The notes under the pieces are model-generated. The model was not told the DNA's origin, did not search any database, and worked only from the letters and a program-made list of their open reading frames with translations. Shown piece by piece: positions 41,434 to 52,973 of a stretch of 64,000 bases of DNA (the first letter of the stretch is position 1; each line of letters opens with the position of its first letter). This stretch comes from Harmonia axyridis (Eukaryota; Arthropoda; Insecta; Coleoptera; Coccinellidae), in the NCBI RefSeq assembly GCF_914767665.1, contig NC_059505.1:23619506-23683505 (forward strand). The letters are read 5' to 3'. Position numbers and translations under genes: made by a program.

Positions 41434-41590
41434 TTTATAGACGAACAACATGGTTTTATCCAGAAATGATCGGTTACAACGAATTTACTGACTTAGACGG
41501 ATCTCTAGGGACTATACGGATCTCTAGGGACTGCTCTGACAGTCAAAATACAACCATAAACTTACGAAGTAAATAAAGCTCTTGACAACG
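41434..41590 (+). pseudogene. LINE scrap: RT QHGF block
   Basis: FIDEQHGFIQK followed by a stop, SVTTNLLT and later NKALDNVL echo the QHGF and SKAFD blocks of a Jockey-group RT. Very short and degraded. Confidence 0.3.
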
Positions 41591-41699
41591 TCCTATCCAG
41601 GACGTCCGCACAAAAATAGGGAATATCAAATATCTTTCCTTTCAAGAACAAACCAGGCAACAAGATCCGAAATAGCGAATCTAAATCACATTCACAACG

Positions 41700-42145
41700 T
41701 TACTATTTTCTATGTACTTCTTCAAGTAGCTCATTTTTTGTTGAACGTCGGTTTTCCGCTTTCATAATGTAGTGTCCCAGATCATCCTGGTATATTTCGG
41801 CTGCCTCTATGAAATTCCTGTGCATATTAAATGAGTCGTATATTTGTTCAAACGATTATATTTCCCTGCATTTTGTGCCAAGCCAATTTTCGTATGCTCT
41901 TCTTATTTCTCGCCTTATTACTCTTCTAGTACTTTTATATCTCTCATTATTGTGTTTCACTTTCTTCCTGTATTCCATTTGTTGTAAAATGTTATCGGTC
42001 ATCCAGCTTTTCTTGTCCTCCCTGTTCGTGATCAAATGTCGTTTTCCGTTCTTCCCGAATGAGTCAGAAATTCTTTATAGCTCTCTTCCTCGGTGTTATC
42101 TACTGCCTCTTGTTGTTCAAATTCTTTTGTATGTATAGATTGCCA
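41700..42145 (-). pseudogene. RTE-like LINE linker fragment
   Basis: On the minus strand in one frame: SWMTDNILQQMEYRKKVKHN, then YKSTRRVIRREIRRAYENWL and, after a stop, NFIEAAEIYQDD. WMT..IL..M..R and a basic helix ending in ..W are usual in the region between endonuclease and RT of RTE-like elements. No RT follows. Confidence 0.5.
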
Positions 42146-42149
42146 TATG

Positions 42150-43080
42150 TGTAAAAGTGTAAATAACTACTGCTTACTGCTGACCTAATCGCCATCCAAA
42201 CATCCCGCCCTTAGTCATAAAAAATAAGTAAAGCAAAGATTCGAGCTAGCTGCCTTTTCGACAAAACCTTGTAAAGAGAAAAACCAGAAAGTTTCCAAGA
42301 GACCTCGACTGCCATCCTATATTTTCATAATAACGGAGAGAGTCTTTTAAATGCGAAGGAAAACCCCACGATCTTGAATTTTTCAACATAAGGATTAAAA
42401 TAGAACAGAACCCTCTTTGTGGATCTCCGTCCACCATTATTTGCGATACGAGTTTTTCGTCGACTTTTTGTTAAGGAAGTTTTCCCATTCAGCAAGTTGG
42501 CGGTTATTAAACCGTCTCTTCATCGACGCTATTCGGTGGTGAACGACCGCCAAGAGGAAGTTTGGAAAGTACTTGGGCACCTCTCTCGCCTCTTGTGAGG
42601 AAGCAACTAAATGGAGTACATATTGAGAAGCGCAAGCCACGAAACCAGAACGTTATATCGGAAAATAACTTATTTGAGAGGTTCTATTGTATCTGAAATA
42701 TACTGAGAAAATGATGGCAGGAATTCAATTATTTTGTTTTTTAGATTTAAATGCCTTTTTCATCTAAAAACAGATTAGTGGATTGTTAGGATGTTTAGTT
42801 TCCTATTCAGTAGATATAATGGTTAAGTCATACAAAGGCAGTATAGGATCTCATCATTTATAATAAAATTAATAATTCCACGTCTAAGAGGACCAGAACC
42901 AGGGGACCACAAGGACCGGACAATACCAAGCTGTGCCCTGATATTTTAAATATCTAGGAGTGAGTGAATGTTTTTCTTAGCGGTGAGCGAAAGCCGACAG
43001 CGAGGGGAGTTTTCTTTCCTACGCGTATAGGCTTGAGTCGGGGATCCCTTCATTTCTTGAAGCAAATTTACAATTCTGCG
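42150..43080. other. No recognised gene; one minus-strand ORF of unknown nature
   Basis: The minus-strand frame 42640-42437 (67 codons, with FPNFLLAVVHHRIASMKRRF) continues past a stop into further readable text, but I recognise no family. The remainder is noncoding. Confidence 0.3.
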
Positions 43081-43143
43081 TTAAATGTTTTATTATGAAT
43101 TAATTTTTTGTGGTTACGGAAATGAAAAAAAATGATATTAACG

Positions 43144-43319
43144 TACAAGGTGATCCAAAAAGTCTAAAATTTTCCCGCCTGATCTGATTTATTCGATTCA
43201 AGAAATATTGAAGGAAGGGTGACAGAACTTCGAAATTTGTATATATTCTGTGAATTAATTGAAATGTTATTGAACTGAAAATATTCAATATTAGGGGAAT
43301 ATTTATTGATCACCCTGTA
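43144..43319. mobile_element. 176-bp MITE ending TACA(A/G)GGTGATC
   Basis: TACAAGGTGATC at 43144-43155 is matched by GATCACCCTGTA at 43308-43319, with one mismatch in 12. Its ends belong to the ACAGGGTG type that also bounds the foldback element. Confidence 0.65.
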
Positions 43320-43344
43320 TGACCGTACCAAGCAGATATTTAGA

Positions 43345-43525
43345 ATTTTTATTATGAATCAATTCTTTGTGGTTAGGGAAAAATCAAAAAGTGTTAGTAT
43401 AGTGTGGTCCAATATTCTCGAAAATAGGGAAAATTCTGTAATTTTCCTGGTCAAGATCTGATTTACTCGATTTCAGAACTATTGAAGGAAGGCGATAGTA
43501 ATGGTTGACAAAACTTAAGAATTTG
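43345..43525. repeat. Diverged local duplicate of 43080-43250
   Basis: TTTGTGGTTAGGGAAAAATC, then TGATTTACTCGATTTCAGAA and TATTGAAGGAAGG mirror the order in 43090-43220. The second copy lacks the right end of the MITE. Confidence 0.5.
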
Positions 43526-43529
43526 AAAT

Positions 43530-44510
43530 TAATAATAATAATATTTATTCACCATCAAAATTTACATGGCTCGTCAAAATATCAATAATATTGAAATTTG
43601 GAAGATAAAAATTCTTCTAAAGAATAAAATGCACCCTTCACCAATATTTCATTTTTTTTTCCTGTGGAGTGGAGTGAGAAGATCGTTCCTGCATCGAGTG
43701 TTGAAACTGTGGTAAGTTCCATTTCTTGGCATATTATTTCCTCTGTGATACACATATTTCAAACATTCTCTGTTGAGTAGACATGAAAAAGTTAATATTT
43801 TATGATCTTTGAAGTATGTTCTACATGAAATTCTACTTGTCACTCCATACATCATAAATATTGCTTTTTTTGCAGGATGGAAATTTCAGAATCATCTGAA
43901 GCATTTTCCCACAGAAGGAAACCATAGAGAAGTATGCTCTAGAAATTTGCAAAATACGCTATTCTGACCATATCTTCAGTACCACATTTCTTCAGTCTTC
44001 TCAAAAGGTAGAGACACCTAGACAATTTACCACAAACATAATCAGCATGCACAGCGCAATTCAATTTATTGTCCATTATAACTCCTAGGAACTTCACAGA
44101 AGCCTGATTTCCCTGCCTCCAAACTGCAACGATACTGTTCATCTCTCAACTTCTCTAATAGCTAGTACTTTTTTGCACTTTGAATGCACAATAATAGATG
44201 TATCATCACAGAACAAACATAAGAAATTACAGGATGTGATGATCAGATCATTAATATAAATAAGGAAGAGTATGGGCCCCAGCACTGATCCTTGGGGTAC
44301 CCAAATTCAACCCCCTTCTCCGTTGAAAAAACCACATTCCAATCAACTATCTGTTTTCTCCTGTTAAAATACGACTCCAGCAATGTGAGCCCATTTCCCC
44401 TGAAACCATAACCATTTAATTTTTTCTGTAAAGGATCCTGAGCAACAGTATCAAACGCTTCGCTCAGGTCAAAGTTATTAACGCCCCCATGATTGCAGAA
44501 GTGGTACTCC
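43530..44510 (-). pseudogene. LINE copy 7: RT 3' half and C-terminus
   Basis: From about 44505 on the minus strand: FDLSEAFDTVAQDPLQKKLN (first Asp block), LTLLESYFNRRKQIVDWNVV, a damaged GVPQGS block, FCDDTSII (catalytic block as FCDD), VKFLGVIMDNKLN and the C-terminal SCRTYFKDHKILTF. Stops and shifts occur throughout. The ATT tail is at 43532-43545. CR1/Jockey group. Confidence 0.75.
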
Positions 44511-44584
44511 TACCTTTTCTATAACCATTTTGATTTTCGTTGAAATATTTTTTCTTTTCCATCCAATTCAACATCTGGTTCTTT

Positions 44585-45500
44585 AGTATAATAATAATAA
44601 TAATAAAGGCCTTTATTTATAGAAATTATGATACAAAAAATGCAACAGAATTGAGGGCGAGATTTAGTTCGCGCTGTCTCAGGTATTATAACTTGAAAAT
44701 AAAACCTACTAAAAGTCCCGAGACCTCACGTCTATTCTTCCACCTAACCCTCTGTAATTGAACTAGAAACAAGATAAAAAAAAGAAAGAAAAATATGTTT
44801 GAACATTAGCCACTAACTTGAATCGAATGAGCTCACCAATGCAGCAAAACAAGCAAATCTTTGTAGAATATTCACCAGATACAGCCATAGCACAACAAAA
44901 AAAAAAACAAAAATTAATAAATTTTCAAGATGTTGAGTTCAAAGGAACATAATATATCAGTTAGTTGAAATAATTACATTGATTTACTATAAATACAATG
45001 GGTCATTACGAAAGTTGTTTAATATGTGTAGTTTGAATTTATCTAAAGTTAAGCCCTTGTATACAAATCCCAACCCTTTCATAAGATACGGAACTTGATA
45101 GGAAAACGATCTAGTAAATAGCGCGGTGAAGTGTTTGGGAATAGAAATCGTGTCCTTTGAACGAACATTAACATGGTGCATTTCAGAACGAAACCTGATT
45201 TTATTAGCAAGCAACAAAGGTGAATTACGTTTGATTATATTGAAAAATAACGTGAGAGAGTGTAACTGCCTTCTATGTTTCATATTCAGCCAATCAGTAC
45301 ATCTGAGACTGAGAATATCGTTTCAAAAATTCTAGATAATCATGGCAAAATTGCAATCGGCCTTTAATTGTCACAGCTATTTTTGTATCCTTTTTCTTTA
45401 TAAATGGGATTATATATCCCAAATGAAGACACTCAGGCGATTGAAACCTCTTGATACGTGTCCTCCATGCTAACTTAAATTTATCCGTTTGTCGCATTCT
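44585..45500 (-). pseudogene. LINE copy 8: C-terminal end, 5'-truncated
   Basis: Frame 45283-44987 reads MKHRRQLHSLTLFFNIIKRN, DTISIPKHFTALFTRSFSYQ and LDKFKLHILNNFRNDPLYL. The last words recur in LINE copy 9 (46663-47112), so the two are the same family, probably CR1/L2-like. The 3' UTR ends in an ATA tail near 44585-44607. Frame 45497-45294 just upstream is unrelated text and may be an insertion. Confidence 0.7.
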
Positions 45501-46095
45501 TCCCGGGATACCCTGTACATATACATTATACTTTGATTAATTGAATGATTCGAACATTTCCTTGGCCCAGAAAGGTGGTCCTGCATACTCCTAATTCTCA
45601 TATTAATTTTTCAAACATCGAACCCTTCCAGACCACAAGTTATACGAAGGTATGTATATCAGGAAACTATCAGATCTGGGTCCTCTGGGAAGTCGTGAAA
45701 TATTCAGGTACTGGCAAGCCAGATAGAGCCATCACAGTTTAATTAAGGCGTTCGCTTTCGGTTCCTCGTAGTAAATCTGTGGATCTACACCAGATCTCGG
45801 GCGTTTCCGCTAAACCGCGACGTCTGTGTTTGCACATACACCCCGTCTACGCAACACCCCCGAAATCTTGGAATATGCCCCCGGCACGCCACTAAGCAAA
45901 CATTACGCGGTTAAGAAATATCGTTTTCCTGTGTTGACGTACGCGACACTATTAGGGAAGGTGTTTTGCTTGCTGAGGAATTTGCTGTATTCCATCTAGA
46001 GTTAATCCTGAATTGATTGCTTTGGTTATATCCCCAGGAATGTAAAATCGTTTCCTATGTTTCTCTGTATTCTATGCTTGTATGCGGAAAAATTA
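45501..46095. other. No recognised gene
   Basis: A moderately GC-rich patch (about 45730-45930) stands out, but I found no frame or repeat structure I could name. Confidence 0.3.
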
Positions 46096-46099
46096 AATC

Positions 46100-46262
46100 A
46101 CTATTATTGTACATGGGCGTGTAAATTTGCTTCCGCCGTTTTTTCCGTAATTCGAGGCTTTATTGTAAAAAACTGGTTATACATTTGTGAATCGAAGTAT
46201 TGTCCATCGCCAGCCACTACTTTCTTCCATCTTTCGAGCAGTGTACGTTGAAAAAACTGGTC
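46100..46262 (-). pseudogene. mariner-type transposase C-terminal piece
   Basis: On the minus strand a continuous frame of about 55 codons reads WITSEDDQFFQRTLLERWKK, VVAGDGQYFDSQMYNQFF. The (L)ERW.K.V..DGQYF pattern is the usual C-terminus of mariner transposases, downstream of the last catalytic Asp. The catalytic part is missing. Confidence 0.6.
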
Positions 46263-46279
46263 GTCTTCTGAAGTGATCC

Positions 46280-47250
46280 ACCAATAATAATATTAAAAGT
46301 AATAAAGGTCTTCATTCAGAAAAATTCAGAAAACACATTGGACTACACTATTGTGGGCGAGATTTAGCTCGCAGGAATTAGATAGAGAATATTTTACTAT
46401 ATATTATATTATACTACCGTATAATCAACCTTCTACTTTAACCATGCATCTTTTCTTCCATCTAAACCTCCTCAACCTAACTTACAAAACAAAACTCTTC
46501 ACCATGAGCACTAAAACAATAATATGATCCAAACCCTGCCGCACAATTGAAATAAAGAAATTGCAATATCGCATCTCAGACAACACACAGATTCAAAAAT
46601 TCAATAAACAAATAAAAAGAAAACGCCGAAAGAAACAGTCACGAGCATGTTCGATAGCTAGCCTAGGCATAAAGCGGGTCGTTCCGAAAATTATTCATAA
46701 TATGTAATTTAAACTTATCAAGCGTTATGCTTTTATACTCAAAGTATAGGCTATTCATGCAATTGGGTACTTGATAGGAGTACGATCTAGTGAATATGTC
46801 GGTTCGGTGTTTTGGTATTGAGATGGTGCGTTTGGAAAAAATATTGATGGAGTGCACACCAGAACGGAAAGTTATTTTATCGTAAAGGTTTATTGGTAAT
46901 CTTTCAGTGATGATTCTACAAAAAAGAACATATGAATGGAAACGTCTTCTATGCTCCATACTGAGCCAGCCGGTAGTTTTAAGGATGTAACTTACAGAAT
47001 CATATTTACGTAGACCGTGTATCAATCTCAGACATGAATTCTGTAGTACTTGAATCCTATTCTTATCGAAAGCAGTTAAGCAGGGACCGTAGACAGCATC
47101 AAAATAGTTCATATATGATAGTATCGTAGACTCACACAGCAGAATTTTACTGGATTTACTCAGAATACCTTTGAATCAATATAAATTTCCCAAACTTGCA
47201 TATGCTTTCAACAAGCAGTTGGATATATGCCTACTGAAATGCAAATCAGT
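46280..47250 (-). pseudogene. LINE copy 9: C-terminal region, 5'-truncated
   Basis: A 149-codon open frame (47112-46663): LNSCLRLIHGLRKYD-like text (VLQNSCLRLIHGLRKYDSVS), MEHRRRFHSYVLFCRIITER, ISIPKHRTDIFTRSYSYQVP and LDKFKLHIMNNFRNDPLYA. It shares its end and 3' UTR features (GGGCGAGATTTAG) with copy 8. It represents the post-RT domain of a CR1/L2-like LINE. Confidence 0.75.
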
Positions 47251-47320
47251 ATCGACCGTTAGACACAAATCTCTTGTTAAACTCCAGAAAACTGATTTTC
47301 AAAGTTTCTATGTATATGGA

Positions 47321-47389
47321 GAACAATTATCGAAAATCTCAGCGATAATTGCATAGTAGGAAGCGAAATAGCACTGCGATAATTGTTCT
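47321..47389. repeat. Inverted AGAACAATTATCG pair before the Crypton gene
   Basis: AGAACAATTATCG near 47321 and CGATAATTGTTCT ending near 47389 form an inverted pair, with a further CGATAATTG inside. It lies 80 bases before the recombinase ATG and could be an operator-like or recombination site. Confidence 0.35.
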
Positions 47390-47468
47390 GTTCATAGATG
47401 CATAGTTTCTATGCTTCTTACACAGTTCGAATCTATGGCAATTCTATTCTACAGCAGTTTGACAAGTA

Positions 47469-48390
47469 ATGTCGAAAACATTATTAAAAATGTCTCGTTT
47501 TGGTGGTGCTTCATTACAAGCTATTGGAGAAAAAGTTTTGACAAATGAGCCAAATAACACGGAACAAAGCGGAAAATACGTGTGGCGTCAGTTTATGAGC
47601 TTCTGTGCTGAGAAAAATTATATTTTGGATGAAAAAACTCAAATTGATGTTTTAGCAGAAATATTAAAAGACTGGGCATTCAATATGCGTAAGCAAAATG
47701 GTGATGAATACAAAGAATTTTCAGTTAAAACGATTTGGAACGAAACCGCTAAATTACTGATGGAAAAATATTTCACTGAATACAACATCAATTTTAACCC
47801 TTTTACTGATATCGAGTTCAAAGCAGCCAGAGATGCGAAAAATACCAAGAGGAAACAACTTCAAACAGATCCACAGAAGAGAAAGGAAAGTGCAGTAATT
47901 CTGAAGTACGATGAATTCCAAAATATGGTTCGTGGTTATGACGAAAACACCCCGGATGGTTTGCAGAAAAAGTTATTTTTTATTTTGGCTTTTGAATTAG
48001 CTTGGCGTGGTGGAGAAGGACACGAGTGCTTAATTTCCTACTTTAAAGAAGAAGAAAATAACGTAGGTGAAAAAACAGGAAGAATTATTTACGATCCTGT
48101 GTTTACTAAGACGACGCAAGGAGCGAAAAAACCTTGCGCTTCATTGAAATAGCTTATAATTAATAGAGTCAATCCTAATTTGTATCCAATACGACTGTAC
48201 CAAAAATTTCTAGAATATCGGGTTGGGATAAAAACACAACGACTCTTTCTCACTGTAAATCCCGCTTGGAAGTTGCACAAAAAATAGTATAAAGATATTC
48301 CTACTGGACGCAATACAGTAAGCAAATGGACCGTTCAACAAGTCAAAGCTTCTGAATACAGAGAATATCAAGCTAACTAACCATTCGTTA
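47469..48390 (+). pseudogene. Crypton-type tyrosine recombinase
   Basis: A 227-codon frame from ATG 47469, continued in the same frame past three stops (TAG 48150, TAG 48285, TAA 48378). An N-terminal SAM-like core-binding region (about 25-150) is followed by TPDGLQKKLFFILAFELAWR and GGEGHE, with the first catalytic Arg at 48006-48008, then GRIIYDPVFTKTTQGAK. After the first stop: VNPNLYPIRLYQKFLEYRVG, RLFLTVNPAWK and PTGRNTVSKW. This order is that of Crypton and Crypton-derived (DUF3504) proteins. The last catalytic box (H..R and Tyr) was not found. Inactive by stops, but with no frameshift. Confidence 0.75.
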
Positions 48391-48658
48391 CGAGCAAAGT
48401 CTTCAAACACAAAAATAGAATTCTCTGTAGCAAAATTTTGTCGCGAATCCATTCAGAGTATAGTGTGTTTTGTTGTTCCGAATTACATTTTGAAAAAGAG
48501 AGTTGCGAATGTTCTTATTAATCTCGAAATATAGCATTTTGGATAGGCTATATATTCAAATTGATTTTTAATTAAGTGGTATTCCGCTCATTATCCGTTA
48601 TTCACGTTAAGATTTAGGAACCCCTTATTTGTATCATCGTGCATGATTTTCGTTTCCA
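48391..48658. other. No recognised feature
   Basis: AT-rich; possibly the degraded end of the Crypton gene. Confidence 0.3.
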
Positions 48659-48841
48659 GATGGATCATCAAAGCAAAGAAGGGTTACCATTCAGACTGGT
48701 TGATATGAGTATGACTTTGAAAGAATAATAGCACAATTTATTTCACCTGATAATTATTTCGGTTGTATCGATCTTGTCGAAAAGCTTTATAATGAAAAAA
48801 ACATGCATGTGGTATACACCATTGATACCAATAGAGAAAAT
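48659..48841 (+). pseudogene. piggyBac-type transposase fragment
   Basis: One frame with a single TGA: DGSSKQRRVTIQTG, stop, YEYDFERII, then SPDNYFGCIDLVEKLYNEKN and MHVVYTIDTNREN. The DN(Y/F)F..I.L.EKL....(I/M)HVVGTI.TNR pattern belongs to the catalytic domain of piggyBac transposases. About 60 codons only. Confidence 0.6.
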
Positions 48842-49984
48842 TAAAATAAAAATATTAAAAAAAGCTAACAAAAAATTACGAATTGATGCATGAATGAATA
48901 GGCGCTCGATTGCCTCTGATTAGTCCATTCTTTCGATATTCTGCTTAAATAATTCTCAATGATTTGAAGATGCGAACAATACGACTTTTGCATAGAGATC
49001 GGAATATTTATTTTATTTTTAATTACAAAATTTCAATGAAGTGAGATCGGTTGTCACTGTAATATAAGTTTATAAGAATGTGATCAATTCTTATTTTTAT
49101 AATCGAAGAAATAGACGATTTGAATTCATTTTATTCAGTTTGAAATATAACAAGCTAACAAATAAAAAATATATGATAACATACGAAGAAATAAAAGAAA
49201 GAAAATAAAAAAAATAGCTTACAAACCTGAAAGAAATCAAAACAATGCTTTTCTCCGGGTTTCTCAATTCACACTTCTAACAGCTGACTAAATATAACAT
49301 GAGGTAGTTTAAGGTTTGAATTTTAGACATAGAACATATATAGATCATAGGTATATATTTTGGTATTTGAAAATGTAAGGTTAAATGGTAATTCTTTTAC
49401 GGAATAAAATAAACAACGATAATATATGAATAGATTTGAAAGCTGATATGGGTGGTAGCGAGCTCAACTCGTTGTAATTATCAAAAACGAAAAAAAAAAA
49501 TCTAGAAAAAAATATGCAATCTGAAGCATCAACGAAATTGGGATAACTCATTCATTTTATCACAAATACTACGTCGTTTCACAAATGGATTCTTAAAAGT
49601 GAGTTTTATCTAATATAGTAGCTCATTTCCAAGGCTCGAATGATATATCTTATGTTTGGAAAAACTTCAGTGTTCCGGTTGAGAATTTAAAATGGCTATA
49701 TCTTTTCCTCTAGGCCCAATCGGAAAAAATTGTGCCTTTCCACCTCAAGAATACAGAAGAATATGTACCAAAGACTCAACCTTTATAGTTATGTTGTTAA
49801 CACGTAATTCAAAGTTTTCACGACATAGTAGTTCGTATGCTATTTTAGTTTCGTGGATTAGAATCGAGTTGTGATGATCTTCGGGCCGACTTCATTTATT
49901 CTGAATCAGGTTGGGTACCTGGACGTGTATGACGTATTTATGCTTCCAGACCGACCGCAAAAGGAAACAATTAATAGCTTTTGA
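48842..49984. other. AT-rich, no recognised feature
   Basis: No protein, repeat or structural signal recognised. Confidence 0.3.
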
Positions 49985-50310
49985 TTTAACGTCTGCAACC
50001 CGAGCGGAAACTCGTGGCCGTACATTTCAGCTAATCCTGTAATGGGCAGCCAGGGAGGCAGCATTGTTCCCTGAAATTTTGCGTAGTTGGCTCGGCGTTT
50101 CGGTCACTTTGGGCTGGCCGCAAAGTAACTTCCGCCACTTCCGGGATTCGGGAATTATCCCCGGTCTCGGCGGCCAGGTATGGCCGGTACGCAACAAAGC
50201 ACGTAAATTATTTAACCTACTAGGCGAGCTAATGAAGTCAACTGCGCCCTGCGGGATTCCCAAGACCCGATTGTAGCAGCGAACGCCCGAGAAGTATTCC
50301 AAGCGAATTT
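49985..50310. other. GC-rich island of unknown nature
   Basis: Around 50030-50280 base composition is well above the AT-rich surroundings, with CpG-containing stretches such as GGCTCGGCGTTTCGGTCACT and CCCGGTCTCGGCGGCCAGG. Frames are open on both strands (50064-50276 plus, 50302-50027 minus) but neither resembles a protein family I know. It could be a host exon, a conserved noncoding element or a piece of a GC-rich transposon. Confidence 0.4.
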
Positions 50311-50950
50311 GAATGTTCTATGAACAACGACACTCAATGAACGTTTTGAATGATTCAATATCATTCAATAATTTCGTTGTTGATTATTCGTTGGCCTCAT
50401 TCCGAAATGAAATGAGCAGAGCTACCCACTATTCGGAAAAATTCCGTTGAAATAAGTGCATACAGAGAAGACCTGTTTGTTCGCTATCATTTTTTTTTAA
50501 TTTCGCATTTTTGTATGAAACCTACGTTGAACCGATGTTCTCCTGAAAACCGAATAAGAATTGGAAATATAAGTGAGAGAAATTGCAGGTGAAAACACTG
50601 AAAATTGAGGTAGATGCAGCCCATCCAATCCTTCAAATTAAGCGTTATGTTGAGCCAAATAACCTATATTATAATAATATTAATCCAGAATCGCAACGTT
50701 CTACGAGAAAAACAACTCAAAGTTCACCGACTGTTGAAGGTGCTGCGCAGGATCCTCAACCAGCCCAGCACTCACCCAAGCAGGTCTACCAAGAAGACGC
50801 ATGACATGGACAAGTTCTATGAATGAAGCAATCATGCGTATACAGGGTCCTGCAATAGTGTGTTAGGCTTCCATAGTTGCCAAACCAGACGTTTTAGAAA
50901 TTTAATTGAAAAGCATCCCCTTTGTAATTTCAATTCTGCATCTCTGGAAA
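50311..50950. other. Mostly unrecognised; possible LINE scrap at 50785-50845
   Basis: PRRRMTWTSSMNEAIMRI in one frame echoes a stretch (RR.M.W...MN..IMR) found near the N-terminus of some insect RT ORFs. Everything else is unassigned. Confidence 0.3.
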
Positions 50951-50951
50951 T

Positions 50952-51275
50952 TATTTTCTGATATACAGGGTGTTCCCAAATAAAATTATTCAACAAATGA
51001 GTGATTTTTCAAATGGAATACCCCTTAAATTTTTGCATATTTTCAATGCTCTTCAAATCCGCTATCATGACACAAAATATTACGAATATTTTTCGAACGG
51101 TACGGATCTTATTCAGAAAAACTGCGAAATTTCGACGAAACAGTAGTTCGGTAAAAGCCCTTTACCGATTTCCAGAAGCAATAGAAATATGAATTTGATC
51201 AGAATTTCTTTTAACTTAAGAAATTGCCTAGTCATTATTCCTAAATTATCAACTTCTCTTATACAGGGTGTCCGT
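50952..51275. repeat. Interval between two direct ATACAGGGTGT motifs
   Basis: ATACAGGGTGTTCC near 50963 and ATACAGGGTGTCCG near 51262 lie in the same orientation. This is the terminal motif of a large group of insect noncoding mobile elements. The arms between are not palindromic, so these are probably two separate truncated elements. Confidence 0.4.
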
Positions 51276-51618
51276 TATCAATGTCCAAATATGATGAATT
51301 CAAAATTGTTTCTTCTCGAGTTTTTTTAATGAAACATCCTGTATTTTTTCATGATGATGTACACAGTTTAAAACCTTACATTTTTTCAGAAGTAACCTTA
51401 GGATTATTTTCATTCCTGTGTCCAGCAGACACGAAAAATGACATTTCAACGAAAAATTTCAGGAATAATGAACATAATGAAGAAGACACAGATACAGCAA
51501 CCATTAACATGACATCCAGTACAGTAAGATCAAAATCACTTTACGGAAAAATATATTCAAATAGAGCGCTGCGCAGTCCGCGACGAATGTGCGTACAAGA
51601 GGACATAACATCATATTA

Positions 51619-51652
51619 CTTTTTACACCTGGAATATTTCAGGTGTAAAAAG
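51619..51652. repeat. Perfect 13-bp hairpin
   Basis: CTTTTTACACCTG (51619-51631), an 8-base loop and CAGGTGTAAAAAG (51640-51652). Position and role are unknown. Confidence 0.6.
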
Positions 51653-51784
51653 TCCAGCAAGATTATTGGGCACCGCTTGTTCAGAAATTGACGCATGGAA
51701 ATGTCTAATTTCTGATGAGATTTTGGGAAAAGTAGTTGCATAAACAAATAAAAGCTGGGAAGCATAACAAATAATATTCCTGCG

Positions 51785-52395
51785 AATAATAAGCACCTGT
51801 TGTTATTTGAAGAATCGTTCTGCTAGTTCAAAGACACCGGAAACAAGTTTTGAACTGCGGACGGGAAGAAAACCGAATTTTGGCCACAAGTCAATATAAT
51901 TCATGTTACAGAAAACTCAATTGGCAAGGTGTTAAGCGTATGCTTATATATCTGATATCTGAAAGGACCTGAACATCTCTTCATGAAATTCTAGAGATAC
52001 AAATCTGATTTAGAAGGTATTGTAGACGCTGACTGGGGTTCGGATATAAGAGATCGCAAGTCATTCTCCGGATATATCTTCAAGTTCTCAGGAGCATCTA
52101 TTTCCTGGAAAAGCTGCAAGCAAAAGACGGTAGCCTTATCGACAACCGAAGCAGAGTACATGGCTCTAGGTAAGGCAGCAAATGAAGCCATTTTTTTTAA
52201 CAACGTTCTATGTGAGCTGACGGGAATATTGGACGGCCTATATAACGACAATCAGAGTGGGCAAAAGTTAAAGAGTAATCTAGTCTTTCAAGATAGAACT
52301 GAACACATAGATATCAAGTATCATTTTTTGAGAGATGCAGAGAGTGAAAATAAAATTAATTTAATGCATATGTCAGCTGTCAAATTTTTTTTCTA
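51785..52395 (+). pseudogene. Copia LTR retrotransposon remnant
   Basis: An integrase C-terminal piece reads TCCYLKNRSASSKTPETSFE and LRTGRKPNFGH (about 51793-51890). After a large deletion of the RT comes the RNase H domain: LEGIVDADWGSDIRDRKSFS, GYIFKFSGASISWKSCKQKT and TVALSTTEAEYMALGKAANE, then RTEHIDIKYHFLRD. These are Ty1/Copia signatures; the DADW and TEAEYMAL boxes carry RNase H catalytic residues. No LTRs were recognised. Confidence 0.85.
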
Positions 52396-52765
52396 ATTTA
52401 CTCTTCTGGAAAAACTCTCACGAATCTATAAAGCGTGCCAAAAAAGTAATGTAACTCGTCAATAATTTTTGTACGAAGAATTATTAAGGAAAATCCTAGC
52501 ACCCGTCAATTTTTAATTTCGAAATCAATTCATTCTGTGCTTTTTTGAATTTGATATTTCTCATCTCCTACTCCCCACACCCACTTCTTAATTATTTCAA
52601 AAGGGAATATATGTATTATGATACATCAAATGAATGGTTATATATTAAGCGATTTGGCTAGAAGTAGAATTGGTTGTGCCGTTTTCTATAAAAAAAAATT
52701 AGGAAATAATTCACCATTTGTGATTTGAAAGTAAGTGCAATCAGATCATGATTCTTTTACTGATT
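52396..52765. other. No recognised feature
   Basis: AT-rich spacer between Copia remnant and hAT MITE. Confidence 0.3.
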
Positions 52766-52773
52766 ATTATTGA

Positions 52774-52965
52774 CACGGGCGTAGCCAGGGAGGGGTTTTG
52801 GGGGTTCAAACCCCCCCCCCCCCCGAAATGTTCAAGATGTCGAAATTTATTGATCTTTTTCTTCTTTAATTCTCATTTATTTCTATGAAATAAATTCTTA
52901 TTTCTGCCATTAGCCTTTCTTTTTTTTTAAACCCCCCCCGAAACTGAAACCTGGCTACGCCCGTG
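52774..52965. mobile_element. hAT-type MITE, 192 bp, with 8-bp target-site duplication
   Basis: Perfect 16-bp terminal inverted repeats CACGGGCGTAGCCAGG (52774-52789) and CCTGGCTACGCCCGTG (52950-52965). ATTATTGA flanks both sides (52766-52773 and 52966-52973). An 8-bp duplication is the hAT hallmark. Poly-C runs lie just inside both ends. No ORF. Confidence 0.9.
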
Positions 52966-52973
52966 ATTATTGA

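Noticed and set aside
51281..51691. 136-codon ORF before the Copia remnant
   Set aside because: It begins in a transposon end (ACAGGGTGTCCG), crosses a hairpin and has no domain signal.
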